Part shown: positions 34,522-44,250 of the stretch, piece after piece
How positions within the stretch are numbered: position 1 is the stretch's first letter
Layout of the letters: each line of letters begins with the position of its first letter
Assembly: GCA_023229575.1 (NCBI GenBank)
Contig: JALNYZ010000002.1
Span: 339,134 to 403,133 of the forward strand
Direction of reading: 5' to 3'
Length of the DNA stretch: 64,000 nucleotides
From: Prolixibacteraceae bacterium
GTDB taxonomy: Bacteria; Bacteroidota; Bacteroidia; Bacteroidales; Prolixibacteraceae
Notes under the pieces: model-generated
Database searches by the model: none
What the model saw: the letters and a program-made list of their open reading frames with translations, nothing else
Told to the model about the DNA's origin: nothing
Made by a program: the position numbers and the translations under genes

Positions 34522-37095
34522 ATGGACTCAAAATTTTCGCCAAGAATTAAGGATGTTTTGACCTACAGCAGAGAAGAGGCTATACGATTGGGAAACGATC
34601 ATATCAGTCCTGAACATCTGTTCCTGGGAATACTTCGGGATGGTGAAGGAATTGCTATTGATACAATGAAACAATTGGGTTTGGACTTTCCCAGCCTGAA
34701 AAACGAAATAGAACTTCATCTGAGAAAAGGGGCTTCCCTTCCGATGGATGCTTCTATCCCATTGTTAAAAAATACGGAACGTTCCCTGAAGATTGTCTTT
34801 CTGGAGGCAAGGTCACTTAATGAAGATACAGTAAACACCGGCCATTTGCTTTTGGCAATTTTAAAAGAGAAGGATGGTTTGGTGTTCGAACTATTTAAAA
34901 AGAATGATTTGAATTACGACGAAGTAAAAACCAAAATAATAGAGTTGTCCAAGGTTGAAAACAAATCGGATTTCCCTGAAGAGGGTGACGATCAAGATGA
35001 TATGTTTGGCCGTAGTGGAAGCTCCTCCTCTGGCCCTTCTCAAAGCCAAAAGGGAAATGTCAATCCAAAAACAGACACGCCGGTACTGGATAATTTCGGT
35101 GTTGATATAACCAAAGCTGCCGTGGAGGGAAGTCTTGACCCGATTGTTGGCCGCGAAAATGAGATTCAAAGAATAGCCCAGATTTTGAGCCGCAGGAAGA
35201 AAAACAACCCTGTACTGATCGGGGAACCAGGCGTTGGAAAGTCTGCAATTGTGGAAGGTTTGGCCTTGCGAATTTCGCAAAGGAAAGTTTCACGGATTCT
35301 GTTCGACAAAAGGGTGATCAGCCTGGATCTTGCCTCCATAGTAGCGGGGACCAAATACCGTGGTCAATTTGAAGAGCGTATGAAAGCCATACTCAATGAG
35401 TTGGCCAAAGTTGACAACATTATTCTCTTTATTGATGAGATTCACACCATTGTCGGGGCCGGCGGCGCTACGGGGTCGCTTGATGCGGCAAATATGCTAA
35501 AACCGGCACTTGCCAGAGGTGATATTCAATGTATTGGGGCAACTACGCTCGATGAATACAGACAGCACATCGAAAAGGACGGTGCATTGGAGCGGAGATT
35601 TCAAAAAGTGTTGGTTGAACCAACCTCGATTGAGGAGACTATTGAAATCTTGCACAACATCAAAGAGCGGTACGAAGATCATCATAATGTCACCTACACC
35701 AAAGAGGCAATCGAAGCATGTGTCAGGCTTACAGCCAGGTATATTTCCGACAGGCACCTTCCGGATAAGGCAATTGACGCCCTTGATGAGTCAGGATCAA
35801 GAGTCCACATTTCAAACATAACTGTTCCCGAGCGAATTATAAAGCTCGAGGAGAAGATTGAGGAGGTTCGGGCTTCAAAAATTCTGGCAGTAAAGGGTCA
35901 GAACTTCGAACTTGCCGCCAGCTACCGTGACAACGAAAAAAATCTGCTCACACTTGTCGAGAAGGAGAAAGAGATCTGGGAACATGAGCTGGAAAGTCAC
36001 CGTGAAGTGGTTGATGAACCGCAAGTGGCAGATATTGTTGCCATGATGTCAGGTATTCCTGTCCAGAAGATTGCCCAGGCAGAGGGTAAACGTCTGCAGG
36101 TAATGTACAACGACATGAAGAAAAACATCATCGGTCAGGATGAAGCTGTTGAGAAAATTACCAAAGCTATTCAACGGAACCGTGCCGGATTGAAGGATCC
36201 AAACAAACCAATCGGTTCATTTATCTTCCTGGGACCAACAGGTGTTGGTAAGACGCAATTAGCCAAAGTGTTGGCTCAATATCTTTTTGATACAACTGAT
36301 GCATTGATTCGGGTTGACATGAGCGAATACATGGAAAAGTTCTCTGTATCGAGGCTCGTCGGCGCTCCTCCCGGATATGTTGGGTACGAAGAGGGGGGGC
36401 AGCTTACCGAAAAAGTGAGAAGAAAACCCTATGCCGTTATCTTACTTGATGAGATTGAGAAAGCGCATCCCGATGTCTTCAATATCCTGCTTCAGGTCAT
36501 GGATGAGGGTCGCCTGACTGACAGTCTTGGACGAAAAATTGATTTCCGGAATACCATTCTGATCATGACCTCCAACATTGGCACAAGGCAATTGAAGGAT
36601 TTTGGTCAGGGTGTTGGATTCAATACCAGAACAACAGCAGAAGATGAAAACGAACACAACAAATACGTCATACAAAAAGCGTTAAAACGCGCTTTCGCAC
36701 CTGAGTTTCTTAACCGTGTTGATGATGTTGTAATGTTCAATTCATTGGAAAAGAGTCATATAAATCAAATTATTGACATTGAGTTAAAGGGATTCTATCA
36801 AAGAATTGAGGCTTTAAAATACAAGCTATTTATTTCTGATGAGGCCAAGGATTTTATTGCAGATAAGGGTTTTGATCCACAATTCGGAGCCAGGCCGCTT
36901 AAGCGTGCCATTCAGAAATACCTTGAAGATGAGATTGCCGAGGTCATCATTGGCAGTGATATCATGGAAGGGGACACCATCACAGTTGAATTGAACGAAG
37001 GAAAAGATAAGATTGTAGCCAAAATAGTAAAACAGGAGGTTGAAAATCTCCAAAATCCGGGATTGCCGGTGCTGCCTCCTGAGACCAAGGAGTAA
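34522..37095 (+). CDS. clpC: ATP-dependent Clp protease ATPase subunit ClpC
   Basis: This 857-residue AAA+ unfoldase feeds substrates to ClpP. A double Clp-N domain (1-145) and an acidic Ser/Gly-rich linker (about 155-185) precede AAA-1 (Walker A GEPGVGKSA). The short UVR-type middle region (EVRASKILAVKGQNFELAASYRD), rather than the long ClpB coiled coil, makes it ClpC. AAA-2 has Walker A GPTGVGKTQ and ends with the ClpB-D2-small domain (GFDPQFGARPLKRAIQ). It is likely part of protein quality control; no ClpP gene is in the window. Confidence 0.95.
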   Translation: MDSKFSPRIKDVLTYSREEAIRLGNDHISPEHLFLGILRDGEGIAIDTMKQLGLDFPSLKNEIELHLRKGASLPMDASIPLLKNTERSLKIVFLEARSLNEDTVNTGHLLLAILKEKDGLVFELFKKNDLNYDEVKTKIIELSKVENKSDFPEEGDDQDDMFGRSGSSSSGPSQSQKGNVNPKTDTPVLDNFGVDITKAAVEGSLDPIVGRENEIQRIAQILSRRKKNNPVLIGEPGVGKSAIVEGLALRISQRKVSRILFDKRVISLDLASIVAGTKYRGQFEERMKAILNELAKVDNIILFIDEIHTIVGAGGATGSLDAANMLKPALARGDIQCIGATTLDEYRQHIEKDGALERRFQKVLVEPTSIEETIEILHNIKERYEDHHNVTYTKEAIEACVRLTARYISDRHLPDKAIDALDESGSRVHISNITVPERIIKLEEKIEEVRASKILAVKGQNFELAASYRDNEKNLLTLVEKEKEIWEHELESHREVVDEPQVADIVAMMSGIPVQKIAQAEGKRLQVMYNDMKKNIIGQDEAVEKITKAIQRNRAGLKDPNKPIGSFIFLGPTGVGKTQLAKVLAQYLFDTTDALIRVDMSEYMEKFSVSRLVGAPPGYVGYEEGGQLTEKVRRKPYAVILLDEIEKAHPDVFNILLQVMDEGRLTDSLGRKIDFRNTILIMTSNIGTRQLKDFGQGVGFNTRTTAEDENEHNKYVIQKALKRAFAPEFLNRVDDVVMFNSLEKSHINQIIDIELKGFYQRIEALKYKLFISDEAKDFIADKGFDPQFGARPLKRAIQKYLEDEIAEVIIGSDIMEGDTITVELNEGKDKIVAKIVKQEVENLQNPGLPVLPPETKE

Positions 37096-37101
37096 TCCTG
37101 A

Positions 37102-37884
37102 TTATTTATCCAGTTTTTTGGCTTCATTCCAATAGACATCCATCTCTTCAAGAGTCATCTCTTGAAGAGATTTTCCTTTTAATAAGGTTTTCTCTTCCAA
37201 ATAATTGAATCTTCTGATAAACTTCTGGTTGGTTCTTTCAAGCGCACTTTCGGGATCTATGCCATATAACCTGGCAGCATTGACAATGGAGAAGATAAGG
37301 TCGCCAAATTCTTCTTCCATCTCTTTCTTCTTACCCGCTTTGACCTCTACCTCCAATTCGTCAAGTTCCTCTTTCACCTTGTCCCACACCTGCTCCTTGT
37401 ATTCCCAGTCAAATCCCACTCCCCTCACCTTCTCCTGTATCCTGTTCGCTTTTACGAGCGCGGGCAAGGCCATTGGAACTCCTTCAAGCACGCGCTTGTT
37501 TCTCCCTTTTTCGGTGAGTTTCAGGTTTTCCCAGTTGCGGATGACCTGATCAGAATTTTCGACTTCAGTGGATCCAAAAACGTGTGGATGACGATATATT
37601 AATTTATCAATGAGGTGGTTAATGACATCGCCAATATCGAATGATCCTTGCTCCTCCCCTATTTTGGCATAAAAGACGATGTGAAGCAAGATATCCCCAA
37701 GCTCTTTCTTTATCTCCTGAACATTGTTTTCCAAAACGGCATCACCCAGTTCATATACCTCTTCAATGGTCAGTTTTCGCAATGATTCGTTGGTTTGTTC
37801 GCGATCCCATGGACACTTTTCACGAAGTTCATCCATGATATTCAGTAACTTACCAAAAGCCTCCATTTTTGCTTCCCGCTTCAT
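37102..37884 (-). CDS. mazG: Nucleoside triphosphate pyrophosphohydrolase MazG
   Basis: This 260-residue protein has two MazG domains in tandem. The first is CPWDREQTNESLRKL...EEVYELGDAV with ELGDILLHIVF. The second is VGFDWEYKEQVWDKVKEELDELE with EEFGDLIFSIVN. The EExxE and ExxD metal-binding helices are intact in both. It hydrolyses NTPs/dNTPs to monophosphates and pyrophosphate, limiting misincorporation and alarmone accumulation. It converges with clpC, with only 6 bp between stops. Confidence 0.93.
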   Translation of the reverse strand: MKREAKMEAFGKLLNIMDELREKCPWDREQTNESLRKLTIEEVYELGDAVLENNVQEIKKELGDILLHIVFYAKIGEEQGSFDIGDVINHLIDKLIYRHPHVFGSTEVENSDQVIRNWENLKLTEKGRNKRVLEGVPMALPALVKANRIQEKVRGVGFDWEYKEQVWDKVKEELDELEVEVKAGKKKEMEEEFGDLIFSIVNAARLYGIDPESALERTNQKFIRRFNYLEEKTLLKGKSLQEMTLEEMDVYWNEAKKLDK

Positions 37885-38008
37885 TTTTCAAAGTTTTAAA
37901 TTGCGAAGATACACTTTTGCATGTTTTAATTTTCTGAAGTCTCTTCCGGAAAACGGTATCAAAAAAATCTTTAATTTGCAGAAAATTCTATGTTGGTTTT
38001 TCTACCCT

Positions 38009-38980
38009 ATGATTGAAAACGCTTTTTACCTTGATGGCATTGAACCTGCTGATTTTTACGGAATCAGGAATTCTAAACTGGATCTTATAAAGAAATATTG
38101 TCCGAATTTATCTTTGGTTGCCAGAGGAAATCTTCTGAAAGTGAAGGGTGATGAAATACAAGTCACCCTGTTTTCCCAAAAATTTCAATTGATCCTGGAG
38201 CACTATTATCGCTTCAACACACTTTCCGACGAAACCATCCATCAAATAATGATGAACGACCCCGAGAGTCCGGACCAGAGCCTGCTTAACAACAGCGATG
38301 TGCTTCTTTTCGGGAATGCAGGAAAACCGGTAAGAGCCAGAACGCTCAATCAGAAAAGGCTTGTCGAGAGCTGTTCAGAAGTTGATTTAATGTTTGCCAT
38401 CGGTCCTGCCGGAACCGGAAAGACTTATACTGCCATAGCTTTAGCTGTTAAATTACTTAAAAACAGAGAGATAAAGAAGATAATCCTCAGCAGACCGGCT
38501 GTGGAAGCAGGCGAGAATTTAGGTTTTCTTCCCGGTGACCTCAAAGAAAAGATCGATCCCTACCTTCAGCCGCTATATGATGCCTTGCTGGATATGATTC
38601 CGGCAAAAAAACTTGAAGAGTACCTCAAAGATGGGATTATTCAGATCGCTCCACTTGCTTTTATGCGGGGAAGGACTTTAAGCAACGCATTTGTGATTTT
38701 GGATGAGGCGCAAAACACCTCAGTTCCTCAGTTAAAAATGTTTCTTACCAGGATGGGCCTCAATACCAAGTATGTAATTACTGGCGACGTAACACAAATT
38801 GATCTTCCCAGGAAGCAGCAGTCCGGCCTGATCTTTGCCTTAAAAATTCTTAAAGGAATAGATGGAATTGCGACCATCTATTTTGATCACACCGATATTA
38901 TCAGGCATAAACTGGTCAAAGACATTGTAATAGCCTATGATCGATACGAAGAAAAGAGAGATGAACACAAAAAAATATAA
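38009..38980 (+). CDS. PhoH family ATPase
   Basis: This 323-residue cytosolic P-loop ATPase has Walker A GPAGTGKTYTA, Walker B FVILDEAQN and PLAFMRGRTLSNAF, the standard PhoH core. An N-terminal KH-like region (KYCPNLSLVARGNLLKVKGDE) precedes it, which is the PhoH/YbeZ layout linked to RNA metabolism. The start is the ATG at 38009 (MIENAFYLDG); the frame is open further upstream over the mazG start without support. It is followed by purC after 24 nt. Confidence 0.92.
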   Translation: MIENAFYLDGIEPADFYGIRNSKLDLIKKYCPNLSLVARGNLLKVKGDEIQVTLFSQKFQLILEHYYRFNTLSDETIHQIMMNDPESPDQSLLNNSDVLLFGNAGKPVRARTLNQKRLVESCSEVDLMFAIGPAGTGKTYTAIALAVKLLKNREIKKIILSRPAVEAGENLGFLPGDLKEKIDPYLQPLYDALLDMIPAKKLEEYLKDGIIQIAPLAFMRGRTLSNAFVILDEAQNTSVPQLKMFLTRMGLNTKYVITGDVTQIDLPRKQQSGLIFALKILKGIDGIATIYFDHTDIIRHKLVKDIVIAYDRYEEKRDEHKKI

Positions 38981-39004
38981 TAATCTGATAAAAATGAACT
39001 TAAT

Positions 39005-39955
39005 ATGAACAAAGCTATTGTATCAACAAATTATACTTTTCCGGGACTGAAGAATGTCTACAAAGGAAAAGTTCGTGATGTGTACAACATCAACGATGAA
39101 TACCTGGTGATGGTTGTTTCAGACCGTATATCTGCCTTTGATGTGGTATTACCCAAAGGAATTCCGTTCAAAGGTCAGGTATTGAACCAGATAGCTTCCA
39201 AATTTCTGGATGCCACAACCGACATTGTTCCCAATTGGAAAATTGCCACTCCCGATCCGATGGTAACAGTCGGACATTTGTGTGAACCCTATAAAGTTGA
39301 AATGGTGATCAGGGGTTATTTAACAGGGCATGCATGGAGAGAATACAGTTCGGGAAAACGGATCTTGTGCGGCATACAACTCCCGGAAGGCATGAAAGAG
39401 AATCAAAAATTTTCTGAGCCAATCATTACGCCAACTACCAAGGCATCAGAAGGTCATGACGAGGATATTTCGCGCGAGGAGATCATATCCCAGGGGTTGG
39501 TATCTGCCGAAGAATACACCAAATTGGAGAAATATACGAGGGCCATTTTCCAGCGTGGTACCGAAATGGCAGCACAAATGGGACTGATTCTGGTAGATAC
39601 CAAGTATGAATTTGGGAAAAAGGATGGCATCATCTACCTCATTGACGAAATTCATACACCCGACTCTTCCCGCTATTTTTATGCAGACGGTTACCATGAA
39701 AGGCTTGCCAAAGGTGAAAATCAAAAGCAGCTATCGAAGGAGTTTGTTCGTCAGTGGCTGATTGAAAATAATTTCCAGGGCAAGGAAGGGCAAGTGGTTC
39801 CCTTTATGAGCGATGAGTTTGTTGACCGGATTTCGGAGCGATACATTGAGCTCTTTGAACACATTACCGGAGACAAATTTGTCAGGGCAGAACTCGAAGA
39901 TGTGAATGCAAGGATCTTTAAAAATATATCTGACTATTTAAGCAAAAAGTTGTAA
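39005..39955 (+). CDS. purC: Phosphoribosylaminoimidazole-succinocarboxamide synthase
   Basis: This 316-residue enzyme joins aspartate to CAIR in purine synthesis. Diagnostic segments are YKGKVRDVY, MVVSDRISAFDVVLPKGIPFKG, KVEMVIRGYLTGHAWREY and LIDEIHTPDSSRYF. The length corresponds to the longer, yeast-like SAICAR synthase form found in Bacteroidota. It follows phoH closely and is probably co-transcribed with it. Confidence 0.96.
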   Translation: MNKAIVSTNYTFPGLKNVYKGKVRDVYNINDEYLVMVVSDRISAFDVVLPKGIPFKGQVLNQIASKFLDATTDIVPNWKIATPDPMVTVGHLCEPYKVEMVIRGYLTGHAWREYSSGKRILCGIQLPEGMKENQKFSEPIITPTTKASEGHDEDISREEIISQGLVSAEEYTKLEKYTRAIFQRGTEMAAQMGLILVDTKYEFGKKDGIIYLIDEIHTPDSSRYFYADGYHERLAKGENQKQLSKEFVRQWLIENNFQGKEGQVVPFMSDEFVDRISERYIELFEHITGDKFVRAELEDVNARIFKNISDYLSKKL

Positions 39956-40000
39956 TTCAACAAGATGAATCATAAATCAAAATTGACGAAATTTTAAATT

Positions 40001-40099
40001 CTTTGTGTCCTTTGTGTTTTCCTTTGTGTCCATTATGGTGAAATTCAAAAGCTTAACCACGAAGGACTCTAAGGTATACACGAAGGAAACCAAGGAAGT
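40001..40099. repeat. Imperfect intergenic palindrome with CTTTGTGTCC words
   Basis: The left arm 40001-40031 holds three copies of a CTTTGTGTCC-like word. The right arm, about 40054-40099, holds the complementary GGACTCTAAGG and CGAAGGAAACC words. It sits between purC and the thioredoxin-like gene and is the same class of structure as the repeats at 30264, 47017 and 49640. Confidence 0.6.
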
Positions 40100-40149
40100 T
40101 AGAATAGCCAAATTGGTTTACAAATACTGGTAATCATATATATTCTAGA

Positions 40150-40671
40150 ATGAGAAAAAGAATTTATTTCAGTTTGCTCCTCTCCCTATTTTTTGCATCA
40201 ATAATTTGTGCACAAACAACCCCCAAAGGTGCAGCTACTTTCGTCTCCATGGGCATGCAGGTTCCTAATTTTCGATTTGAATCTGCGAAGGGCAAAACAG
40301 TTAACATCGTTGATTATAAAGGCAAGGTGGTCTTAATCAATTTCTTTGCAACCTGGTGCGGTCCGTGCAAAATAGAGTTACCCAAAATTCAGTCTGAAAT
40401 CTGGAACAAGCACCAGAACAACCCCAAATTCGCCATGCTGACTTTCGGGCGAGAACACACCTGGCAGGAGGTTAATAAGTTCAAAATGGACAATGGTTTT
40501 AAATTTTCTTTTTATCCCGATCCCAAAAGAGGTGTTTATGGAAAATTTGCTGCCCAAACTATCCCGAGGAGTTTTTTGGTGGATGAAGAAGGAAAGATCA
40601 TTTATACTTCGGAAGGATTTGAAGAGAGTCACTTTAATGAACTCGTTAAGCTGATTGACAGCAAGTTGTAA
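40150..40671 (+). CDS. Exported TlpA-like thioredoxin-fold protein
   Basis: This 173-residue protein has an N-terminal signal peptide (MRKRIYFSLLLSLFFASIICAQ) and an AhpC/TSA-type thioredoxin fold. The redox motif is WCGPC (Cys70 and Cys73), and the cis-proline is in AQTIPRSFLVDEEG. TlpA/ResA-like proteins are periplasmic thiol-disulfide reductases serving cytochrome maturation or envelope repair. The specific client is not evident. Confidence 0.9.
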   Translation: MRKRIYFSLLLSLFFASIICAQTTPKGAATFVSMGMQVPNFRFESAKGKTVNIVDYKGKVVLINFFATWCGPCKIELPKIQSEIWNKHQNNPKFAMLTFGREHTWQEVNKFKMDNGFKFSFYPDPKRGVYGKFAAQTIPRSFLVDEEGKIIYTSEGFEESHFNELVKLIDSKL

Positions 40672-40717
40672 GCACTATTTTGATTGACACCTGTTGGATG
40701 TGAAGAAAACGGATGAT

Positions 40718-41794
40718 ATGAATTTGATTGATATTTCAAATTGTCGTTTAATTAATCAACAAATTGTAGGGTCGAAATTTAAACAGGCAAAGGAACTGGT
40801 TGGCTGGATGGGTGCAATGCAGGCGCAAGATTATGCCATGGCCAAATGGGCAATTGGTATTCGTTTACCGAACTCAACCCAGAAGGAAATTGAATCTGCA
40901 ATGGATGATGGTCAAATTATCCGGACACATTTGCTAAGACCTACCTGGCATTTTGTTTCTTCTGAGGATATTTACTGGATGCTGGAACTGACCAGCCCTC
41001 AAATCAAAGCCGCCATTAAATCGAGCGACAGGAACCTGGAACTCACTGACGATATTTTCAGGAAAAGCAATGCTGTGCTGGAAAGATCGCTTAGAAATAA
41101 CAACCATTTATCGCGTGAAGATATTATTTCAAAATTGAAAGAGTCAGGTATTGATACTGGAAAAAACAGAGTATCACATCTTTTACTTCGGGCTGAAATA
41201 GATGGAGTTATATGTAGTGGAAAAGCAAAAGCAGAAAAACAAACTTACGCGTTACTGGCAGAAAGAGTTCTAAAACCCAAAACTTTGACAAGGGATATTG
41301 CATTGGCAGAACTTGCCAGAAAATATTCTAACAGTCATTGCCCTGCAACGTTACATGACTTTATTTGGTGGTCGGGATTAACTGTCACTGAATCCAGGCA
41401 GGCTTTAGAAATGATAAAATCTGATTTAATTTCCGAAACAATTGGCAATCAGACTTATTGGTTTACCAATTCATTTTCGGCGTCAAGTCAAGACAAGAAG
41501 GTCATTCACTTTATACCAGCCTTCGATGAATTTATTATCAGTTACAAGGAAAGAAAGGCTTCGCTACCGTATGAAGATCATAAGAAGTCTGTTTCAGACA
41601 ATGGGATATTCTGGCCTGTTATTGCGTTGGACGGACAGGTAATCGGTACCTGGAAACGCGAGATAAAAAGAGAGAAAGTGATTGTACGACATTCACTCTT
41701 TGCCCTCCATGACCCGGCAATGCAAGATAGGATGAAGAAAGCGCTTATTCCTTACGGCCTTTTTTTGGGTAAGCCGACTGAATTAATCGATTAA
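40718..41794 (+). CDS. Winged-helix DNA-binding domain protein (HTH_42 family)
   Basis: This roughly 358-residue protein belongs to the HTH_42 (DUF1006) family. Diagnostic segments are GWMGAMQAQDYAMAKWAIGIRLP at the N-terminus, IRTHLLRPTWHFVSSEDIYWML, and the C-terminal stretch LLPAFDEF-like (here FIPAFDEFIISYKER). Some relatives (AlkX, YcaQ) are DNA glycosylases that unhook crosslinks, so a repair role is possible but unproven here. The start is the ATG at 40718; an in-frame TTG lies 24 nt earlier. Confidence 0.82.
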   Translation: MNLIDISNCRLINQQIVGSKFKQAKELVGWMGAMQAQDYAMAKWAIGIRLPNSTQKEIESAMDDGQIIRTHLLRPTWHFVSSEDIYWMLELTSPQIKAAIKSSDRNLELTDDIFRKSNAVLERSLRNNNHLSREDIISKLKESGIDTGKNRVSHLLLRAEIDGVICSGKAKAEKQTYALLAERVLKPKTLTRDIALAELARKYSNSHCPATLHDFIWWSGLTVTESRQALEMIKSDLISETIGNQTYWFTNSFSASSQDKKVIHFIPAFDEFIISYKERKASLPYEDHKKSVSDNGIFWPVIALDGQVIGTWKREIKREKVIVRHSLFALHDPAMQDRMKKALIPYGLFLGKPTELID

Positions 41795-41811
41795 TCATTC
41801 CTTTTCAACAT

Positions 41812-41847
41812 AAAAGCCGTCTTGATCGGGGTACCAAGACGGCTTTT
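41812..41847. terminator. Bidirectional terminator
   Basis: A perfect 13-bp stem (41812-41824 with 41835-41847) with a 10-nt loop is flanked by A and T runs on opposite sides. It serves the convergent winged-helix gene and TonB receptor gene. Confidence 0.9.
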
Positions 41848-41956
41848 TGCTGTCAAAAACTATGAAAAAAACTTCTCCTTTTATGGTTCAAAATTGCATT
41901 AAAAAATCGTTAAGCCGATTCAACGGAATTTAAAGAATGTTAAAAAAATTGAGATC

Positions 41957-44029
41957 CTAAATACCTAACTTAATGATAATTCCCGCTTTTCCCCAAATTC
42001 CGGGCTGCTCCACATTTCCATAATCATAATAGGTAATGTTTAGCAAATTATTGGCTTCTACAAAAAAGGTAAATTGATTTTGGATCCAATTAAGACGTGA
42101 GTCCACAAGCCATAACGGTTTGTATTTCACTTCATCCCCATATTTGCTTCCGGTCCAGGAGGTATAGGTTCCGTTGCGCTCCTGGTAAGAGAAGAGCCAG
42201 CTGGCATTCAAGTGTTTAGCAATTAAGTGCGTGAGCCGAATATCGACTTTGTGCTTTAGATAATCCAGCAAATATTTTGAGATGAAGGTTCCTGACTCCT
42301 TGTCCTGGGTCATGAAGCCATACGAAAAATCCAAAGACTGCACAAATAGCTTCTTCTCGAATAGTATAGATGGATTAAGCCGGGTGTTGAATTCGAAACC
42401 CGCGGTATTAAGATTTGTCAGATTTTGGGCATTCCAGACAGTTTCGTTTGGTTGTCTGACCCAATCGATCATATTTTTTCCCCATCTTTTGAAGAGGGTT
42501 ACATTGGCTGTCATCCAAGGGTTCCCATATTTTAACCCGGTTTCGACAGACAATGCCTCTTCTGGACGTAGATCAGCGTTTCCAATGTTGGTTGCACTTT
42601 TGTAATAAAGGTCTGTAAATGTTGGGAATCGTAGCGATTTATTCAATGAGAGGTATAATTTCAGGGGCCGGACCATATTCCAGGCCAGATCAAATCCGGG
42701 ATAGATTTGCCATTTTCGGCCCAGGGAGGAGTTACTGTTGACCATGGCTCCTGCTGAAAGGTCAAATGATCCAATGTGGTGCGAATATTCGCCATAAAGA
42801 CTGAGATTGGTCCTGCTGTCGGCATATTTAAACTGAATACCGGATTCACCCGGAACACTGGTTGGCGAATTCATCACCTTACCAAGGACCGTACTCCAAA
42901 TATTTTCGCTCCTGAAATCGGTTCCGAGGGCAAGCTTTCCAAATCCTGTTGTAACCCAACCACTTAGATTTGAGCCATATGTATCTGTCAAATGATAGTT
43001 ATGCATTTTGTACCAGGCAGGTGCATTTTCAAAGTCCCTGAAGAGCTCGAACCTATCCTGGTTTCTTCTCCAATAAAATGAGGGAGAAAGGTGGAGTGTG
43101 CCAATGGATGTGGCTTTTACAGATGCAAATGTGGTTTTTATTCGCTCAAATTGATTGGGGTAGGCAGGTGTATAGAAATCATTGGCGCCAAAGCCCCTCT
43201 CGGTGTATCCGCCCTGAAACTGGAGTTTCCCGGTAGGATATGCCCAACTGCCACTATAAAAAATGTTACCTGTTTTGAAATCCCTGTTTTGAAGTGACCC
43301 GTCGGCCCTTTTGTAATCAGCAGAAATACTATTGGTCAAATTTCCCGACTTAAATGAGGAGCCGAGTGCGGTCTCAAGAAAGCCATATTGACCAGAGCTG
43401 AATCGTCCGGTAATTTGTGAGGGTGATGGTTGGCCGGTGATGATATTTATGGCCCCGGCAAAGGCGTTTGGCCCGTAAAGTCTGGCAGCGGGGCCTTCGA
43501 GAATTTCGATGCGGTCAATGGCATCAAAACTGACCGGCAGGTTTAGGTTGTGGTGACCGGTTTGAGGATCATTGAGCGGAATACCGTTCAGGAGGATCAA
43601 TACCTGATCGAATGAACTGCCGCGAATGCTGATATCTGCCTGTACACCGTTGTTTCCGCGCTGTCTGACATCAACAGCGGATGCGAATTTAAGCAGATCC
43701 TGAAGATCGTGAACCGGGGCATTCGCAAGCTCCTCTTTTGCAATAATTTGTACGATGCGCGCTGTCTGGGAAAATGCGACAGGAGTGCGCTGTGCACTAA
43801 TAACAACCTCTTCCACCTCTACCTCTTTGATGTGTTGTAGGGTGTCGCCGGTTGTTGCCAACAGTAATCGTTCAGCATGTGCGGGGGCTGCGAAAGTCAA
43901 ATAACTGATACTCAATGTAGCAATCTGAATGACCTTGTGCATACTGGAAAAGACCGAAAAGCCTTTTCTACCCCATTTTCTGAATGTTACCGCCGGTTTT
44001 TGTGTGCACAAAAACCTTTTTTGATTCAT
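41957..44029 (-). CDS. TonB-dependent outer-membrane receptor (BtuB-like)
   Basis: This 690-residue importer has a basic leader (RKWGRKGFSVFSSMHK) before the hydrophobic signal segment, a form seen in Bacteroidota receptors. The TonB-box region is EEVVISAQRTPVAFSQ. The plug is at about 75-200 (DLLKFASAVDVRQRG, IEILEGPAARLYGPNAFAGAINI), followed by a 22-strand barrel ending in an aromatic C-terminus. The plug resembles cobalamin/siderophore receptors. No cobalamin riboswitch is visible upstream, so the ligand is open. There is no adjacent SusD gene, so it is not a glycan SusCD system. It is divergent from GH109. Confidence 0.9.
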   Translation of the reverse strand: MNQKRFLCTQKPAVTFRKWGRKGFSVFSSMHKVIQIATLSISYLTFAAPAHAERLLLATTGDTLQHIKEVEVEEVVISAQRTPVAFSQTARIVQIIAKEELANAPVHDLQDLLKFASAVDVRQRGNNGVQADISIRGSSFDQVLILLNGIPLNDPQTGHHNLNLPVSFDAIDRIEILEGPAARLYGPNAFAGAINIITGQPSPSQITGRFSSGQYGFLETALGSSFKSGNLTNSISADYKRADGSLQNRDFKTGNIFYSGSWAYPTGKLQFQGGYTERGFGANDFYTPAYPNQFERIKTTFASVKATSIGTLHLSPSFYWRRNQDRFELFRDFENAPAWYKMHNYHLTDTYGSNLSGWVTTGFGKLALGTDFRSENIWSTVLGKVMNSPTSVPGESGIQFKYADSRTNLSLYGEYSHHIGSFDLSAGAMVNSNSSLGRKWQIYPGFDLAWNMVRPLKLYLSLNKSLRFPTFTDLYYKSATNIGNADLRPEEALSVETGLKYGNPWMTANVTLFKRWGKNMIDWVRQPNETVWNAQNLTNLNTAGFEFNTRLNPSILFEKKLFVQSLDFSYGFMTQDKESGTFISKYLLDYLKHKVDIRLTHLIAKHLNASWLFSYQERNGTYTSWTGSKYGDEVKYKPLWLVDSRLNWIQNQFTFFVEANNLLNITYYDYGNVEQPGIWGKAGIIIKLGI

Positions 44030-44250
44030 ATTTAAAAAATTTAATTAAAACTGCCCAAAAATATTCTTTTTATGGATTCAAATGATCATTTTTGCCTGTA
44101 TGAAGCTGGGAATTCAATTGATTATTGATCATTGACTTTTGATAATTATGGTTAATCTCGGATTTAGAGCCTGTTAGCATTTGCAAACTAAGATCGTTTC
44201 CTTCATTCAAAAGCTTAAGAAATCATATATAAAACTAACAAATTGATATT

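Noticed and set aside
37724..38008. N-terminal extension of the PhoH gene
   Set aside because: It would overlap the start of mazG on the other strand, has Ser/Arg-rich non-family sequence, and homologues begin near MIENAFYLDG.
41957..44250. Cobalamin riboswitch upstream of the BtuB-like TonB receptor
   Set aside because: The 220-bp leader lacks a recognisable B12 box and the usual stem structure.
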